This document shows, piece by piece, positions 21,774 through 34,800 of a stretch of 64,000 nucleotides of DNA. Under the pieces are notes generated by a model. The model was not told the origin of the DNA, searched no databases, and saw only the letters and a program-made list of their open reading frames with translations. The translations under genes and the position numbers were made by a program. This DNA is from Saccharomycopsis fibuligera x Saccharomycopsis cf. fibuligera (lineage: Eukaryota > Ascomycota > Saccharomycetes > Ascoideales > Saccharomycopsidaceae). The stretch's first letter is position 1. Each line of letters opens with the position of its first letter. The stretch covers positions 186,001 to 250,000 of the forward strand of contig CP012818.1 of NCBI GenBank assembly GCA_001936135.1, given 5' to 3'.

Positions 21774-22832
21774 ATGAACAACTACCCAGCAGCCGCCGCC
21801 GACAAGGACCCGTCCGGCGCCGGTTTGCCCAGCGATACCGGCAAGAGCCTGGAAGACCAGCTACAACAGCAAGCAAAACAGCCCCAGCTACAGCCCCAGC
21901 TACAGCCTCCGCACAGCCAGGAGCCAGAGCAGTCCGTCGAAGAGTCCCTACGGTTGATCGATGACTTGAAATTCTTCTTGGCCACCGCCCCGGCCAACTG
22001 GCAAGAAAACCAAATAATCAGACGATACTACTTGAACCACGACGAAGGGTTCGTGTCTTGTGTGTTCTGGAACAATTTGTACTTTGTCACCGGCACCGAC
22101 ATCGTCAAGTGCTTGATCTACAGATTTGAGCAGTTTGGCAGGAAAGTCGTCGACCGGAAGAAGTTCGAGGAGGGCGTCTTTTCAGATTTGAGAAACTTGA
22201 AGTGCGGCACGGACGCAATCCTTGAACCGCCAAAGTCGAAATTTTTGGAGTTTCTATACAAGAACTCGTGTCTTCGGACTCAAAAGAAGCAGAAGGTGTT
22301 TTTCTGGTTCAGTGTGCAACACGACAAGTTGTTTGCAGATGCCCTTGAAAGAGACTTGAAAAGGGAATTGCTTGATCAGAAGACGACTACTGCCGGCCAC
22401 AGAGAGCCCGCGCTAAGTTTCAAATACGACGACCAAAAGTCGCTATATGACCAGTTGACTAATCACATCGAAGAAAAAAAGAAAGCCTTGGGGTTGTCCA
22501 ACAATAATGCTGCCACGGTGGCCGCTGCTAATGCGGCGGCGGCGGCAGCGGCAAATGCCGCCGCCGCTGGCGCTGGTGCCGGTGCCGGTGCTGGCCTCAA
22601 TGGTGTTCCTGGCATGTCTGGTATGTCTGCTACTCAAATACCGGCAAGTTTCAATGAAAATCCTTACTTTTATTTGCAAATGAATAGCCAGCTACAGCAG
22701 CAGCAGCAGCACTTACAGTTAAACCCGCATCTTGCCGCTTTGCTGCAACTGCAACCAGCACAATTTTACACTCAACCACCTCATCCACTTCTAGCGGCAG
22801 CTCATTATCAACAGCAGCAGCAACAGGCGCAA

Positions 22833-22863
<31 letters not shown>

Positions 22864-24734
22864 TTCTTCTCCAGCAACAGCAACAGGCGCAACAGGCGCA
22901 ACAACAGTCGCAACAAAACTCATTAACCGCCGGGGTGTTTGATGGATTGCCCGTTGGAAATGAAAACGATTACGGCGCCACAGATGAAGATTTCCCATTA
23001 GATTTCTTCCCGCCAAACGACTACATTAACGAAACAGTGGACCCGTCGCAAGCATTCATGAATAACAATGTCCCACTATTTGATCCAAATATCTTTTTGA
23101 ATCCAAACTTGATTGGTGGTGGTGCAGGAGCAGGTATAGCGTCTGCTGCCGCTGCAGCGGCAGCAGCTAATGGGATAGTTGGTAACGATGCTTTAAATGC
23201 AAATCTTAATGATTTTTTAATTGATCATGCGTCACCTTTCTCTCCTGGGATGCCACCGCCAGATGCTTCAGCGGCAGAAAATTTTGAAAATGTCGATAAC
23301 GGGGATCATAAAGATAATAGCAGTAGTACGAATAATAACAATCATGAAAATAAAAATGACAATAACGGAATCAGTAATGACAAGCAAAACGACAATGCAG
23401 ACAATAATAATAAGGATCTAAATAATGGTAAAAATAACAACGACGGTTCTGGTAATGAAGAGAATGGGTCATTATCGTCATCATCGTCATCAGCAGCAGC
23501 AGCAGCAACAGCAGACCAAGAATTGCTACAAAACGGACTTTATGATGCTACGTCCGCCGCTGCTGCTGCTGCTACTGGTCAACAAGATTTGTACTCTTTG
23601 GAACTTGCAACGAATTCATTTTTGGCACAAGGAATGTATGCTCCACCAATACCATTACAGCAATCACAAGCACAGCAACAGCAAGGACAAGGACAAGGAC
23701 AAGGACAAGGACAAGCGCCACAGCAAGCTCCACCAATAGGAGCACCATTGGGGCTCCAACAACAACAACAACAACAACAGCAGCAGCAGCAGCAAATGCC
23801 AATGCAAATTCATCCAGCTAGCTTAATAGGTGGCCCTAATCAAATCGCACAACTTAATCCTATGACCCCAATAAATCCGGCATTTCTAGGGCTTGGAAAT
23901 GATTACTTGATGAATTCATATCTAGCTGCTGCCGCTGCTTCCTCTGCTGCGGGGGCTGCTGACCCAATGTACTATGATCATGTGGCCGCACTCCAAGCAC
24001 AACAACAAATGATTGGGTTAATGAATCCAGGAGGCTTCGCTAATGCTAATGTTAATTTTAATCCTGCTGGTTCTTTTGGCGGTAACGCTGGGTTGAGCAT
24101 GAACATGAACTTGAATTCATTAGGATTACAGAATCCTCAGATGGCGCAGGTGGCACCACTGGCTATAAATCAGCTACAAAGACAACAAAAGGCTAACGGA
24201 GTAGGTGGCCAACTGCAACAACAGCAGGCAAGATTTATTCACTCTTCGGCTAACAGGTTCAATGTCCCTAAAAAGCAGCATCAGCAGCATCAGCCCTTGA
24301 GTCTGAGTTCAGGTGAAGTGGTGAATGGTCGCGTTAGTAAGCCTGGTGCTTTAAAGGCTCACAATTCTAATGGGGCCAGTAATGGGAACGGAAAACTTAA
24401 TAGCAATGATCATATATTGCTGGATGATAGTGGGGATTTAGCAGAAGATACCAAATTGGAACAATTAGCCAATGGGATTCTTACTAATGGCGACGATGAT
24501 GATGATAATGATAACGGTAACGATAACGATAACGGTAACGATAATGAGAATGAGAATGAGAATAACGGTGGCAACAAAAACAAGGCAGATATTGATGATA
24601 ACGAGGATGTGGTGAAGAACCTCATCAACGGAGGAAACGCTGACTTTGTCGTGAAGAAAGAAAATAATGAAGGTTTTGGTGATTCTGATACTGTTGTTCT
24701 AGAGGAAAGGGAAAAAGGAATTAAGAAAGAATGA
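21774..24734 (+). CDS. STE12: Ste12/Cph1 transcription factor
   Basis: 986 aa, ATG at 21774. Residues about 57-205 are the STE12 homeodomain-like DNA-binding domain (LRLIDDLKFFLATAPANW, RRYYLNHDEGFVSCVFWNN, GRKVVDRKKFEEG, RNLKCGTDA, QKKQKVFFWFSV...KLFADALERDLKRE). Ste12 is the terminal factor of the pheromone/filamentation MAP-kinase pathway (Cph1 in C. albicans). The rest is low complexity: poly-A, poly-Q, GQ repeats, poly-N and an N/D/E-rich tail. No C-terminal C2H2 fingers of the filamentous-fungal Ste12 type are present. It is much longer than the 650-690 aa homologues because of these expansions. Codon usage shifts within the gene: the first third uses GC-rich codons, the last third AT-rich ones. 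About seven CTG codons occur, all outside the DNA-binding domain. Confidence 0.93.
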
Positions 24735-25371
24735 AGTTGAGATGGATAATAGTGGTTGAACCAGAGCAAGTTAATACTCTGTATGAGCCCTGTTATGGTT
24801 ATTCTAGATCGTCCACCACAATATCTTGGCTTGGCTCCGCTCACCACATTTTCATGGCATCCTTTATCCTTGAGCGCCGCTCTCTTATTTTTTAGGTGTC
24901 ATTGATCATTTAATATGACCGTGAACATTATCTTTTGACTTTGCATGGTTTTTGTTCTGTGTTTCCCAGCTTTTCTATTCGGTCTGCTGCTATTACTTTA
25001 TCTACAATTTATCTCATCATTAGCACACTTGACTCTTTGATTGCTTGGTTGTGTAATATTTCTCCTTTTTTTTGACCTTACTCTTTTGTGTTTGGCTTTT
25101 TGCTCACCCATTGGCTGTGTTTTACCATTGATGTTTACTATTATTTATACTATTATTTATACTAATATTGTTGTCGTTGTTGTTACTACTGTTACTATTA
25201 CTTTACTTTCTTTAGACTTTGTGTTTTGTATGTTTTTCTTATTTCTTTTCTTGTTTGTCTATAATGTTTTTGTTTCCTTCTGTCCTTCTGTTCTTCTGTC
25301 CTTGAATTTATTGATTGATTTCATACTCTGTTTATTTACCGCTTTTAGCAATTCATTTCTGCTTGTCATGC

Positions 25372-25415
25372 TATACAATACTGTTATACAATACTGTTAT
25401 ACAATACTGTTATAC
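25372..25415. repeat. 13-bp tandem repeat (TATACAATACTGT)3
   Basis: Three exact copies plus a partial fourth (TATAC). Confidence 0.85.
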
Positions 25416-25935
25416 TTTCCTTTATATTTTCTTTCAATTTGCAATTTGTGCTCACACTCCACAATTTGCATTAGCTTCAATGTTTACTGTTCATACTATT
25501 TTGTAGTCTACTATATGTCCCACAAAAGTTGTACGCAATATCTACTTCATGATAGTATTTAATGCTGTTTGGTGTTGGTCTAACCATTGCTAACAGATAG
25601 ATCTGATATTGTAGCTAGTCTATTTTTTGTTTTTTATTATTGCCGCTAATTCGATATAGCACAGCATTGGCTGTAATACTGACACATTGTAATGTTGTAC
25701 ACTACAATGCAGCAGCATCAAAAACAATTGTTCGAGAGCTTTGAGTAGAAATCTTTGCCATAAATTGGACACAAATCAAACTAACATTTACCATACGGTT
25801 ACAGCTTGCTAGCATTGTTGCTATTTTTTCATCATTCCGCACTGAACTTTGTGCAATTGTTAAGGTACGTTGTGCGATTGTTAAGGTACAAAACAAAGTG
25901 GCAACGTGTAAGAAACGCACAACGACAAAATAAAA

Positions 25936-25936
<1 letters not shown>

Positions 25937-25975
<39 letters not shown>
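25937..25975. repeat. Poly-A tract of 39 nt
   Basis: Uninterrupted A run in the YMD8 upstream region. Confidence 0.8.
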
Positions 25976-25976
<1 letters not shown>

Positions 25977-26643
25977 CCCGGCCGTTGCTGAAGAAAAGAA
26001 AAAAAATAAGCGTCCAACAGCAAGAAATAGCAGTGGGCTTGATGACAGATGGACTTCATCTTAACTGAAACTAACTCGATTGATGTTGTTTAATTGTCTG
26101 ATCTTCACCGGTTAGCTCTTCTCCAGCGACTACCAACACTGAACCGCATTTGCACCACGTTCATAGATATAGTCCGGTATATTAATACTTTATTAATATT
26201 TTAGCGATTCATTCCACCTATAAGGGTACTTATACGACGGATTGTATGATTATTTGGGAGGCGATGCACTACTAAGTTTCGAAACAGTTTGCTATTGTAA
26301 TTATCAGTATTACCATCATTATTGACATTATTCACATCGCCCATCCCAAATTAATTCAACGCCATACAAGAACTTTTCTAATCTTTTCTGAAGAGTCTTT
26401 TTGAGCTATTCGTTGACGGTTAAGTTTGCAAGTTGTACAAATTATTCAGCTCATACGATACTGTAATCGTTACGTGTTACTGTTATTGACTTGACTTATA
26501 CAATTATAGATTTAACGCTATTGAACTAATCAAAGCTGCAGTGAATCGCCACGATTATCAGTAGTTGCTAATACTCTACTTTTTAAGTATTAGTCAATCT
26601 AGGCGGGCCAGATCACAAAAATAAAAGCATAAAGTAACATAAA

Positions 26644-26800
26644 ATGAGCGGCTTACATTCACGAAGATTATCAGCTACTGCAGATATCAATTATGGAGAT
26701 TTAAATAATCTGGCTAGCACTTCAAATAATAGGAATAAACCACTACCGCCAATAATACTGCAGCAGAAGCAAAGGAATGGCAATGTGAGTGCTAACAGTG

Positions 26801-26835
<35 letters not shown>

Positions 26836-28245
26836 GCAAATGGTACATTTGATGATGAAGATTTTGAGGATTTCAATATAGATGACGAAGACTACGAGAA
26901 CGAAATTAAGCGCGGCAGTGGCGGTGGCAGTATTGGCGCTACATTATTTGGTGGAAATAGCAGTGCTAGTGATGGCGTTAGCAATAAGATTGCTTCTACT
27001 GGATACTTGTACTCAATAATGCATCCTACTCCTGATACACTTACCATTTTGGCGTGTACTTTTGGATGGTATCTTTTTTCAGTGACAATTTCATTATACA
27101 ATAAGTGGATGTTTGATAAGGCAAACTTGAATCTTCCATTTCCGATAATTATCACTTCGTTTCATCAATTAACATTATTTTGGCTTAGTTTTGGGTTGAT
27201 TTATTTCATTCCCTCATTGAGGCCACCACCTCAAGCACAACAGCAGCAACAACAATTGCTAAGTAATAGCCTAGACGACAACGATGATATTAACGATGTC
27301 AATGCTCCATTGCAAAACGGTCCTGGACTTGAAGCAGCAACACCGATAATTAGTCGCCGTGATCGATTTTTTAGAATCAGTGATTATCTAATGAGCAGAA
27401 AATTATACTTAGTATCTATCGTCCCATGTGCATTAGCATCAAGTGGTGATATTGGCTGCGGTAATGTTAGTTTCCGATTTATCACGCTAAGTCTCTACAC
27501 CATGATTAAATCTTCATCGATTGCTTTTGTTTTAATCTTTGGAGTGCTTTTCAAATTAGAAAAATTAACATTCAAGCTAGTTAGCATTGTTGTAATAATG
27601 ACAGCAGGGGTAATGATGATGGTTGCTGGATCAGCCAATGATCAACAAAAGGGCAATGAATCGGTCGAAGAAAAAAACCAGCAGAATGCTGATTTGATTC
27701 TTGGATCATTTTTGGTACTTCTTGCAAGTTGCATGTCTGGCTTAAGATGGGCATTGACTCAACTCGTCCTAAAAAAAAACCAATATGTTAATAATCCGGT
27801 GTCAACAATTTTTTACTTATCTCCAATAATGTTCACTGTTTTATTTGTGGTCGGTTCAGTGACTGAGAACTTGTTTAACTTTTTGCAAAATGAAATTTGG
27901 CAGCAAAAAGGCTTTTTCAAAACTACTGTGTTATTATTAGTTCCAGGATTCTTGGTATTTTTCATGACTTTATTTGAATTGAAACTACTACAAAAATCAC
28001 ACGTGGTGACCTTGTCCATTGCAGGAATTTTCAAAGAATTGTTGACTATTATCGTTAGTAGTTTGATCTTTGGCGATAAGTTGACGATGATTAATTGTTT
28101 TGGGTTAATTGTTACATTGATGGATATTGTATGGTATAATTACTATAGATTTACTGAAAGTAAGCAAACTGGGGAAAAAACTCAGTATCAGAAAGTGGTG
28201 GTGGGAAATAATGATATCAGCGATATAGAATTGAGGCATGTTTAG
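26644..28245 (+). CDS. YMD8: Ymd8-like nucleotide-sugar transporter
   Basis: 533 aa, ATG at 26644. A multi-span protein of the triose-phosphate/nucleotide-sugar transporter family. The first span carries the family signature WYLFSVTISLYNKWMF (about 140-156), followed by PFPIIITSFHQL. Later spans include DIGCGNVSFRFITLSLYTMIKSSSIAFVL-like and ASCMSGLRWALTQLVL segments and a C-terminal VVTLSIAGIFKELLTI span, all typical of the family. Ymd8 is placed in Golgi/ER vesicles and its substrate is not established. The N-terminal 115 residues are Asn-rich and acidic, and a poly-Q/Asp-Asn insertion (about 198-240) interrupts a loop, explaining the extra length over the 442-aa yeast protein. The two CTG codons seen lie in the variable N-terminus. 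Confidence 0.8.
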
Positions 28246-28708
28246 TCGGCTGTCTGTATTTTCAATGGCATTTTTCTTTGGTTGCTTTATCCATAAATCC
28301 GTAAAATCTTTTTTCATCTATTCATTTATTGACAGTTTCTTGTAGCCATCTCTTTTCTCAAAATTTCGGTTTAATGTAATTATATTGGTGCGCTAGTGTT
28401 TTTTTTAAAAAAAAAAAATAAAAAACAAAGTTTTTTTTTATTATTATTCGTTGGAGAAGTAAACTTATTTTTTTCACATTGTCTACTCTGAATAAACCTC
28501 CATAGTGATATAGAATACACATCAATGATATCTACATTGTATAAAAGAAAAAACATGAAATTTCAGTGAGTAAAGTACAAAATATACTAACATTAAAAGT
28601 TTATATATTTATGCTGATTGATAAATTAATATAATGTGGAAAAAACCAATCCAGGAAAATGCAATGTTTAGTAAAAAGATACAGATATGAGCAAATCAAG
28701 TCAAATGT
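28246..28708. other. Convergent YMD8-UTP13 intergenic region
   Basis: 463 bp of AT-rich 3' flank shared by two convergent genes, with A/T tracts near 28410-28440. Nothing else seen. Confidence 0.5.
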
Positions 28709-31306
28709 TTAACTAATCAACTTGTTCATTTCTTGAATAGTATAATCAAGAATATAACTATCTTCAAGTAACCCATCAATTCTTTGATAATGACGATAAT
28801 TATAAGGAATAATAGCATCAACAATTCTCATTAATCCAGGAATTTCCACCAACTTGTTGACATCATGACTATTCAAGATACATTTGATCAATCTTTGACT
28901 AATTTCGAAAAAACGGAAATTTGTGTTCCAACTTTTCAACTTATCAAAAATTATTTTGATTTCGTCATCAGTGAGGTCTTTAATGCACTCATCAAGATCT
29001 GCTGATCCCAAGTATGTCTTGCTATCAACGCTTTTCGTAGCAGCTGTATCACCACCAGCATTTATGGAAGATTCAACTGATGATTTGATTACGTTGTATA
29101 ATCTCATTGGGTGATTGAGTTTCAACGCTAATTTGAATGCATTCTTCCAATCTTTCAACCGTATATAGTTTTCCAATGATTGTTGTTGTTCAATAACCAA
29201 TTTCTCCTCTTTTTGGTTTTCTTTCAAGACTTCTAATGTATTGTCTTTCCATAAATTGATTGTTCCCTCATTATCAGCACTAATCAACCATTCACCATTG
29301 TTTTTTGAGGCTAAACACCAAATCTTATCGTCATGATTATCAAAAGTCTTTATGATTTCACCAGTTTTCATGTCCCATATTTTAATCAATCCATCAGCAC
29401 CACAACTGACAATTTCATTAAATGATTTCTTGAAATTAACTTCAAAATTTCCTCCTAACTCTGAGCTGGAGTTGCTGACATCGTTAGTAAGAATTTTTTT
29501 ACGATTGATGAATTTGCAATCCAATACTGAGTTAGTATGACCTTCAAATGTTTTGAGACATTGATATGTTTGCAATGACCAAAGTTTTAAAGTCTTATCA
29601 CCACTACAAGTAAGAACAAGTTTATCAAAAGGGCAAAATTTGATTTTCCATAGCCCACGCTTATGACCTCTCAAAATACCAACGATTTCACCGGACTGGG
29701 AATCCCAAATCTTGGCGGTTTTATCATAGGATGCAGTAGCAAAAAATTCATTGTTAGGGGACAAGTCAATAGCATTGATATCTTTTTCATGAGCTTTTCT
29801 AGTATATTTAGAACTGTTAATAATTAATGGAGTAGCAATCAATTCATTGAGTAGCTGGTTTTTACTCAACTTTGGGATTTCCCATTTTTTTATCGTCAAG
29901 TCGGTGGATCCAGTAATAACAAATGTTGGTTGCTCTTGACCACCGTAGGTTATTTCCGACATGGCCACCGCCGTCACTGATGATGAATGACCTCTGAATA
30001 CTATTATATTATCGAATTTGTTTGTAGCTTCATTGTATTTCCATAACCTGGCATCATTGTCTTTACTGGCAGTAACAATCCATTTGCCATCTTCGCTAAC
30101 GCTTAGTTGGTTTAAGATATCAGTATGACCTTGTAATATTTCCATTTCAAATTTATTTTCAAATGGAGTGATTATTCTAAGAGATGGAGAATTGGTGGCA
30201 AGGGCAACTTTGTTGAGACCTTTGCCCACAAATGACAAATCAGCAACTATACCATGGTTACCAGCATATGATTTGGAAATCGGTATATTGTAAATGCTGC
30301 TTTCAGGGTCAATTTTTACTTCCTTAAGATCAATTATTTGAAGGGTCTGATCAGATAGCACTTGAGCAATTCTTGAATTCGATATTTTCATAAGTTGAGT
30401 AATCATTAATTCTTCAGTTGTCTTAATTGGCTCTTTGGTTTTTCCCACAAGGACACCGTTGACAAAATCATATACCTGTAAATAATTCCCATCACCTCCA
30501 AAATACACGTAGCTTTCCTGCTCTTCTATTTCTTCTTTTTGCTGCTCTTCCTGTTTTCCAATCTGACTCAAGAATCCACAAGCTTCTATTTGTTGGTTAG
30601 TTGGGATGGATTTAATCACTTTGAAATTCAAATTCTTTTGGTTTCCTCTAATACTAATCTCAAACAAATTTAGTATCTGATCTCTACCACCACTCACTAA
30701 AAATTTGAAATCGTCACTTATTTCCAATCCTCTAACTGGAGAATTATGTTCGTTGAGAGTAGCAATACACTTTCTCTTCACCAAGTCCCACACTTTTATC
30801 GTTCCTGAGATATCACCACTCAATAAAAGCCATTTATCAGAATTCAATTCCCCATAGAACTTCAAACATGAAATAATAGAAGAATGACCTTTCAAAGAAT
30901 GCGTAACATATCCATTATCTATATCCCATACTTGAATAAGACCATCGGTCCCACCAAACGCAAACAATGTAGAAGTCTTATCCACGCTCGTTGCGTAAAC
31001 CGGACTAGGCAATTTGAATGAACTTGTAACTTTTTCCTCGCTAATGTTGTAAATTTGAGCTTGATGAGATGCGGACAATATAGCAAGTTTTGTCCCATCT
31101 GGAGATATTTGTAAACAAGTGACATCTTCACCATCTCCTGGCACTTCCTGAATTACTTGGCCCTGTTGAAGATCAGATATTATAATATCTTCATTGATGG
31201 CAGATGCAAAAGTGATACCATCATCGGCAATAGATGCAAAAGCACTGCCGATGTAAAATGGCGTAATCTCAGTGGTTTCATATGAAACCAAGGAATTGTT
31301 ACTCAT
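28709..31306 (-). CDS. UTP13: U3 snoRNP WD-repeat protein Utp13
   Basis: 865 aa, ATG at 31306. About a dozen WD repeats make two beta-propellers: repeats with GHSSIISCLKF...IKVWDL (about 145-180), GHTDILNQLSVSEDGKWIVTASKDNDARLW (about 390-425), AHEKDINAIDLSPNNEFFATASYDKTAKIWD (about 505-540) and EGHTNSVLDCKF. The C-terminal 170 residues (LENYIRLKDWKNAFKLALKLNHPMRL to the end) match the Utp13 domain. It is a subunit of the UTP-B complex of the small-subunit processome and is needed for early 18S pre-rRNA cleavage in the nucleolus. Length is close to the 817-aa yeast protein. I found no in-frame CTG. The promoter has RRPE- and PAC-like motifs. Confidence 0.93.
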   Translation of the reverse strand: MSNNSLVSYETTEITPFYIGSAFASIADDGITFASAINEDIIISDLQQGQVIQEVPGDGEDVTCLQISPDGTKLAILSASHQAQIYNISEEKVTSSFKLPSPVYATSVDKTSTLFAFGGTDGLIQVWDIDNGYVTHSLKGHSSIISCLKFYGELNSDKWLLLSGDISGTIKVWDLVKRKCIATLNEHNSPVRGLEISDDFKFLVSGGRDQILNLFEISIRGNQKNLNFKVIKSIPTNQQIEACGFLSQIGKQEEQQKEEIEEQESYVYFGGDGNYLQVYDFVNGVLVGKTKEPIKTTEELMITQLMKISNSRIAQVLSDQTLQIIDLKEVKIDPESSIYNIPISKSYAGNHGIVADLSFVGKGLNKVALATNSPSLRIITPFENKFEMEILQGHTDILNQLSVSEDGKWIVTASKDNDARLWKYNEATNKFDNIIVFRGHSSSVTAVAMSEITYGGQEQPTFVITGSTDLTIKKWEIPKLSKNQLLNELIATPLIINSSKYTRKAHEKDINAIDLSPNNEFFATASYDKTAKIWDSQSGEIVGILRGHKRGLWKIKFCPFDKLVLTCSGDKTLKLWSLQTYQCLKTFEGHTNSVLDCKFINRKKILTNDVSNSSSELGGNFEVNFKKSFNEIVSCGADGLIKIWDMKTGEIIKTFDNHDDKIWCLASKNNGEWLISADNEGTINLWKDNTLEVLKENQKEEKLVIEQQQSLENYIRLKDWKNAFKLALKLNHPMRLYNVIKSSVESSINAGGDTAATKSVDSKTYLGSADLDECIKDLTDDEIKIIFDKLKSWNTNFRFFEISQRLIKCILNSHDVNKLVEIPGLMRIVDAIIPYNYRHYQRIDGLLEDSYILDYTIQEMNKLIS

Positions 31307-31422
31307 ACTACTAGGAGTTATTGAGATAGCTGTTGATTTTTGTTGACTGTCAATATCTACTCCGTAGATGAGTTCTCTGCAACAACTAAGTTAATCACAT
31401 CTGCTAGATTACCGCTTCTTAC

Positions 31423-31458
31423 AAAAAAAAAATTTTTTTTAATTTTTTTCGAGATGAG
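31423..31458 (-). promoter_or_regulatory. RRPE- and PAC-like motifs upstream of UTP13
   Basis: An A-tract/T-tract (AAAAATTTT core, 31423-31448) followed by GAGATGAG (31451-31458; PAC consensus GCGATGAG with one mismatch), 115-150 bp upstream of the UTP13 ATG. In yeasts these paired motifs (bound by Stb3, and by Dot6/Tod6) mark ribosome-biogenesis genes, which fits UTP13. Confidence 0.55.
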
Positions 31459-31808
31459 GGCTTACCCGGACTACACCTTCCAAATGGGTATTATATATTA
31501 CTTATAACATGACTAAACCTAATGAGAACCATAGCCAGGATGTTCATATATTGAAACCCTGTGTGCTTATTAATATGAAAATAGCATATTCTAATTCACG
31601 TTACAACCGTAAAGTTTTTTTTAGTAAATACTTCCGTTTTATTTGTATCTGCTTTGACCTTCAGTAAGATCAAATTATGAAACATTGCCATAATCTGCAA
31701 AATAGGTTTCTACAAAATTAGATTTTTTTTTTTCAAAAATCAGGTTTTACAATTTAACCAACTTTATATTATATTAAAAAGCAATATATTAATATACGTG
31801 TCAACTCA

Positions 31809-34800
31809 CTATTTCAAGTGAATAACAATAAATGGAACTTCAACATCCTCTCCATTCTTGTCATCTGCACAAATTTCTAAAATCATGGTCTTTTTATTAC
31901 TTGGCACCTCTTTGTTGGACACAAGTTTATAAACTTCTGGTAATGTCAAATTCAATCTTTCCTTCAATTTCTTAGGAGGGAAAAACGAAGCGTACAATAA
32001 TGAAGTCTCATATGAAATCATGGAAATTTCCAAACCTTCTTTCTCTTCAAAATGATCAATCAATTGTTGTAAAGTGATGCTCTTGTCTGGAATATCAAAT
32101 CTGTCCCAAATCTTGTCAAATTCTTTATCATTGTATTTACCCTTTGGTGATTGAATCGGTTCAGAAAATCCAAAGAATGGTAATGCCAAATTAACGAATC
32201 CATTTTTATAATCTTCAATCTTTTTGTTGGTGATAACTTTGTATAATTCCAATTGAACCAATCCAGTGACCAATGCAGTGGTCGTGGCAATAGCAGGAAT
32301 AATTCTTCCAGCAATAAACTTGGTTCTAGTTCTATCAACCGGTTGAATTTGATAATTCAAAGCTCTACAATTAGAGCAAGCACTGATGAATTCAATATGA
32401 TGGTTGCTGTCATCATCTTTTTCGAAGTCAACTGGATTCAATCTGAAACCAGCCAAACTAGATGGCGGTGGCAAGCTATCAGAAAGTTTTTTCAATTCAT
32501 CTTTGTCAGTATCACCGGAATCCAACTGACTCAATTCTTCATCATTAGCAGCAATTTTAACATTTGTTTTTGGAGAAAATGGTTTAATGCTTTTCTCAGC
32601 TTCAGCGATCGCCTTAGCATATTTTTCTTTATCAGGAGTATTATTTTGGTCACCATTGAGACCGAAGTTGAACGCTCTTAAGTTGGCACCGGCAACAATA
32701 AAGTGGAAATGCTCTTCGTTGTTTATATCAAATTTTAAAGGATGAGGGACTCTCTTAGTTCCAGACCAAAATGGTTCACCATTCGAAGTCAACGAGTCTG
32801 GTGGAAAGTTATACAACAATTGATTAATTTCGTGGTTAAATTTTTTTTCAAATTCAATTCTTGCCCATTTGATACAATCATCAAATGAAACAGGTCTATT
32901 GTTCAAATTATCACTAATGGATTCCAAGATACCTCTAATATCACCACTTTGCTTCAACGTAGCTTCAACAAAATTTGGCTGACTCAAATATAAATTCACA
33001 TTATCTGGAGTTTCAGTGAAGTAGCCTTGGAACAAACTCTTTGCCCAAGCAATTGTATGATCAATTTTACTTGGAAAGGATCTTAAAGTACACAATGGAA
33101 TACCTTTTTCTGGGGGGTCTTGAGATGATGAGTAACTTTCTGTTAATCTTGGTACCACAACTTGAGTGTTACCCTTAGTGCCTAAGGTACCGCTTTCCAA
33201 CAACGGTTTGCTGTAGAACACACATTTTCTATCAACATATGTTCTGGCTTCCACATTATCTAAGGCATTAGTGACTAAGTCTAAATTGTTCCAGAAATCA
33301 TCATTGAATATATGTTCAGTGTCAGCTCCAACCTTATCTGTTAAGCTGGTGATTTTGTTTTCCAAGTCTGGATTCATAGCAATAACTGCTTTAGCAGCAA
33401 CCTCTGATTTGTCACCTCCAACATCTTTTGGCCTGAACAAAAACTGTCTATTCAAGTTTGACTTCTCAATGGAGTCATTATCGGTAACAAAAATCTTACC
33501 TTCTGGGCCTGAGCCCAAGCCTTGCAAAGCCCAGTTCTTTAACACTTCACAGCCAATGGCACCAGCCCCAACGAGAAATACTTTCAAATTGGCAACTTTT
33601 TGTTGGAATTTCAAGCCAAAAACTGCAATTTGTGGATCGTATCTTGAATTGATTGGTTTGGTGGTTTCTTCAGTTCTTGGATATTCTTTTTCATCAGGCA
33701 AAGATTCCAAGGAGTCAAAGTAAAGAAATTGTTTGAGAGGAGTGAATTTACCAGAAATGGCTTTTAAAGCTTCCTGGGCAACCAATCCTCCAAAGAATGC
33801 ATTAACACCTGGAATATCACCGGTAGCTTGGTATGCAAGCTCAGTAATCAACTTTTCATCAACTTCCACTCCTTCTCCTAAAATATCTGGGTTTTGAACA
33901 GCTAAATCTTTAGTGAAACTGACCAATTGTGCTGCGTCTTCTTTATTTAAAGGCCTTGGTAATTGACCTTGATGTGCTTCTTGAAATTGGTATAACGCTT
34001 GGAAACCCAAATGTAATTGACCTGGTCTATCAAATTTAGCAAAATCAGAATACAAAAATTCCGGTTTGGCCAATTGTGAGGTTAATTTCTCAAATTTGAT
34101 TTCAGTTGGTACTTTCACCTGAGTAAAGATACCGCCAGACTTGTATCCAGAAATTTTTCGAGTAGGCTTTATCTTGAAGGCATATGGGCCTAAAACTTCA
34201 ACTTTGTATGGGGTACCATCATTCAAGAAAGTAACATCTTCTGAACCTTTAATTTCAGAGAATCTGACAAATTGACCGTCTTCCAAACCATGTCTTTCAT
34301 CACCCAAAGTAGTGATGGTACCATCAGTTTCCACATCGGTAATCATGCTACTCAATGGCTCTTCGCCAGTAGGATCAATAACCGTAAAACTATCGCCAAG
34401 ATCAACAAAAGTTTGACCAAACAAACCTTTAGTATCAACAGAGATAAACTTGATATTATTTTCATGGGTGAAGTTATTGATTAACACTTGTTTTTCCAAG
34501 GAGATCGAACCACTGGTGACAATGACAACTTGAAATTGTTTCAATACAAATTCCTCCAAGCTATCAACGACGGAAATTGGCACGTAAGAGTTTAATTGGG
34601 AAAGTGGTTCTTTAGAAGATTCAGCTCTCGATTTACCAATGTCATCTTTGGTTAAAAAAAATTGACTAGACAAATCACTTAATTGCACTTCATTTGGGTC
34701 GTATAAGGACAAGGATTTAACCCCAGCCAAAGCAATATTTTTGGCAACTTCAATACCCAAACCTTTTAGACCAACAATCAATACGCTAGAGGTTTGCATT

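Larger units (their letters stand above)
24735..26643. other. Intergenic, AT-rich
   Basis: STE12 3' region and YMD8 promoter (1.9 kb). T-rich sequence, a 13-bp tandem repeat (25372-25415) and a 39-nt A tract. The ORF at 25041-25562 is hydrophobic only because of T richness. No gene or RNA recognised. Confidence 0.55.

Noticed and set aside
25041-25562. 173-codon hydrophobic ORF
   Set aside because: Phe/Leu/Cys content follows from T richness and a 13-bp repeat; no membrane-protein family pattern.
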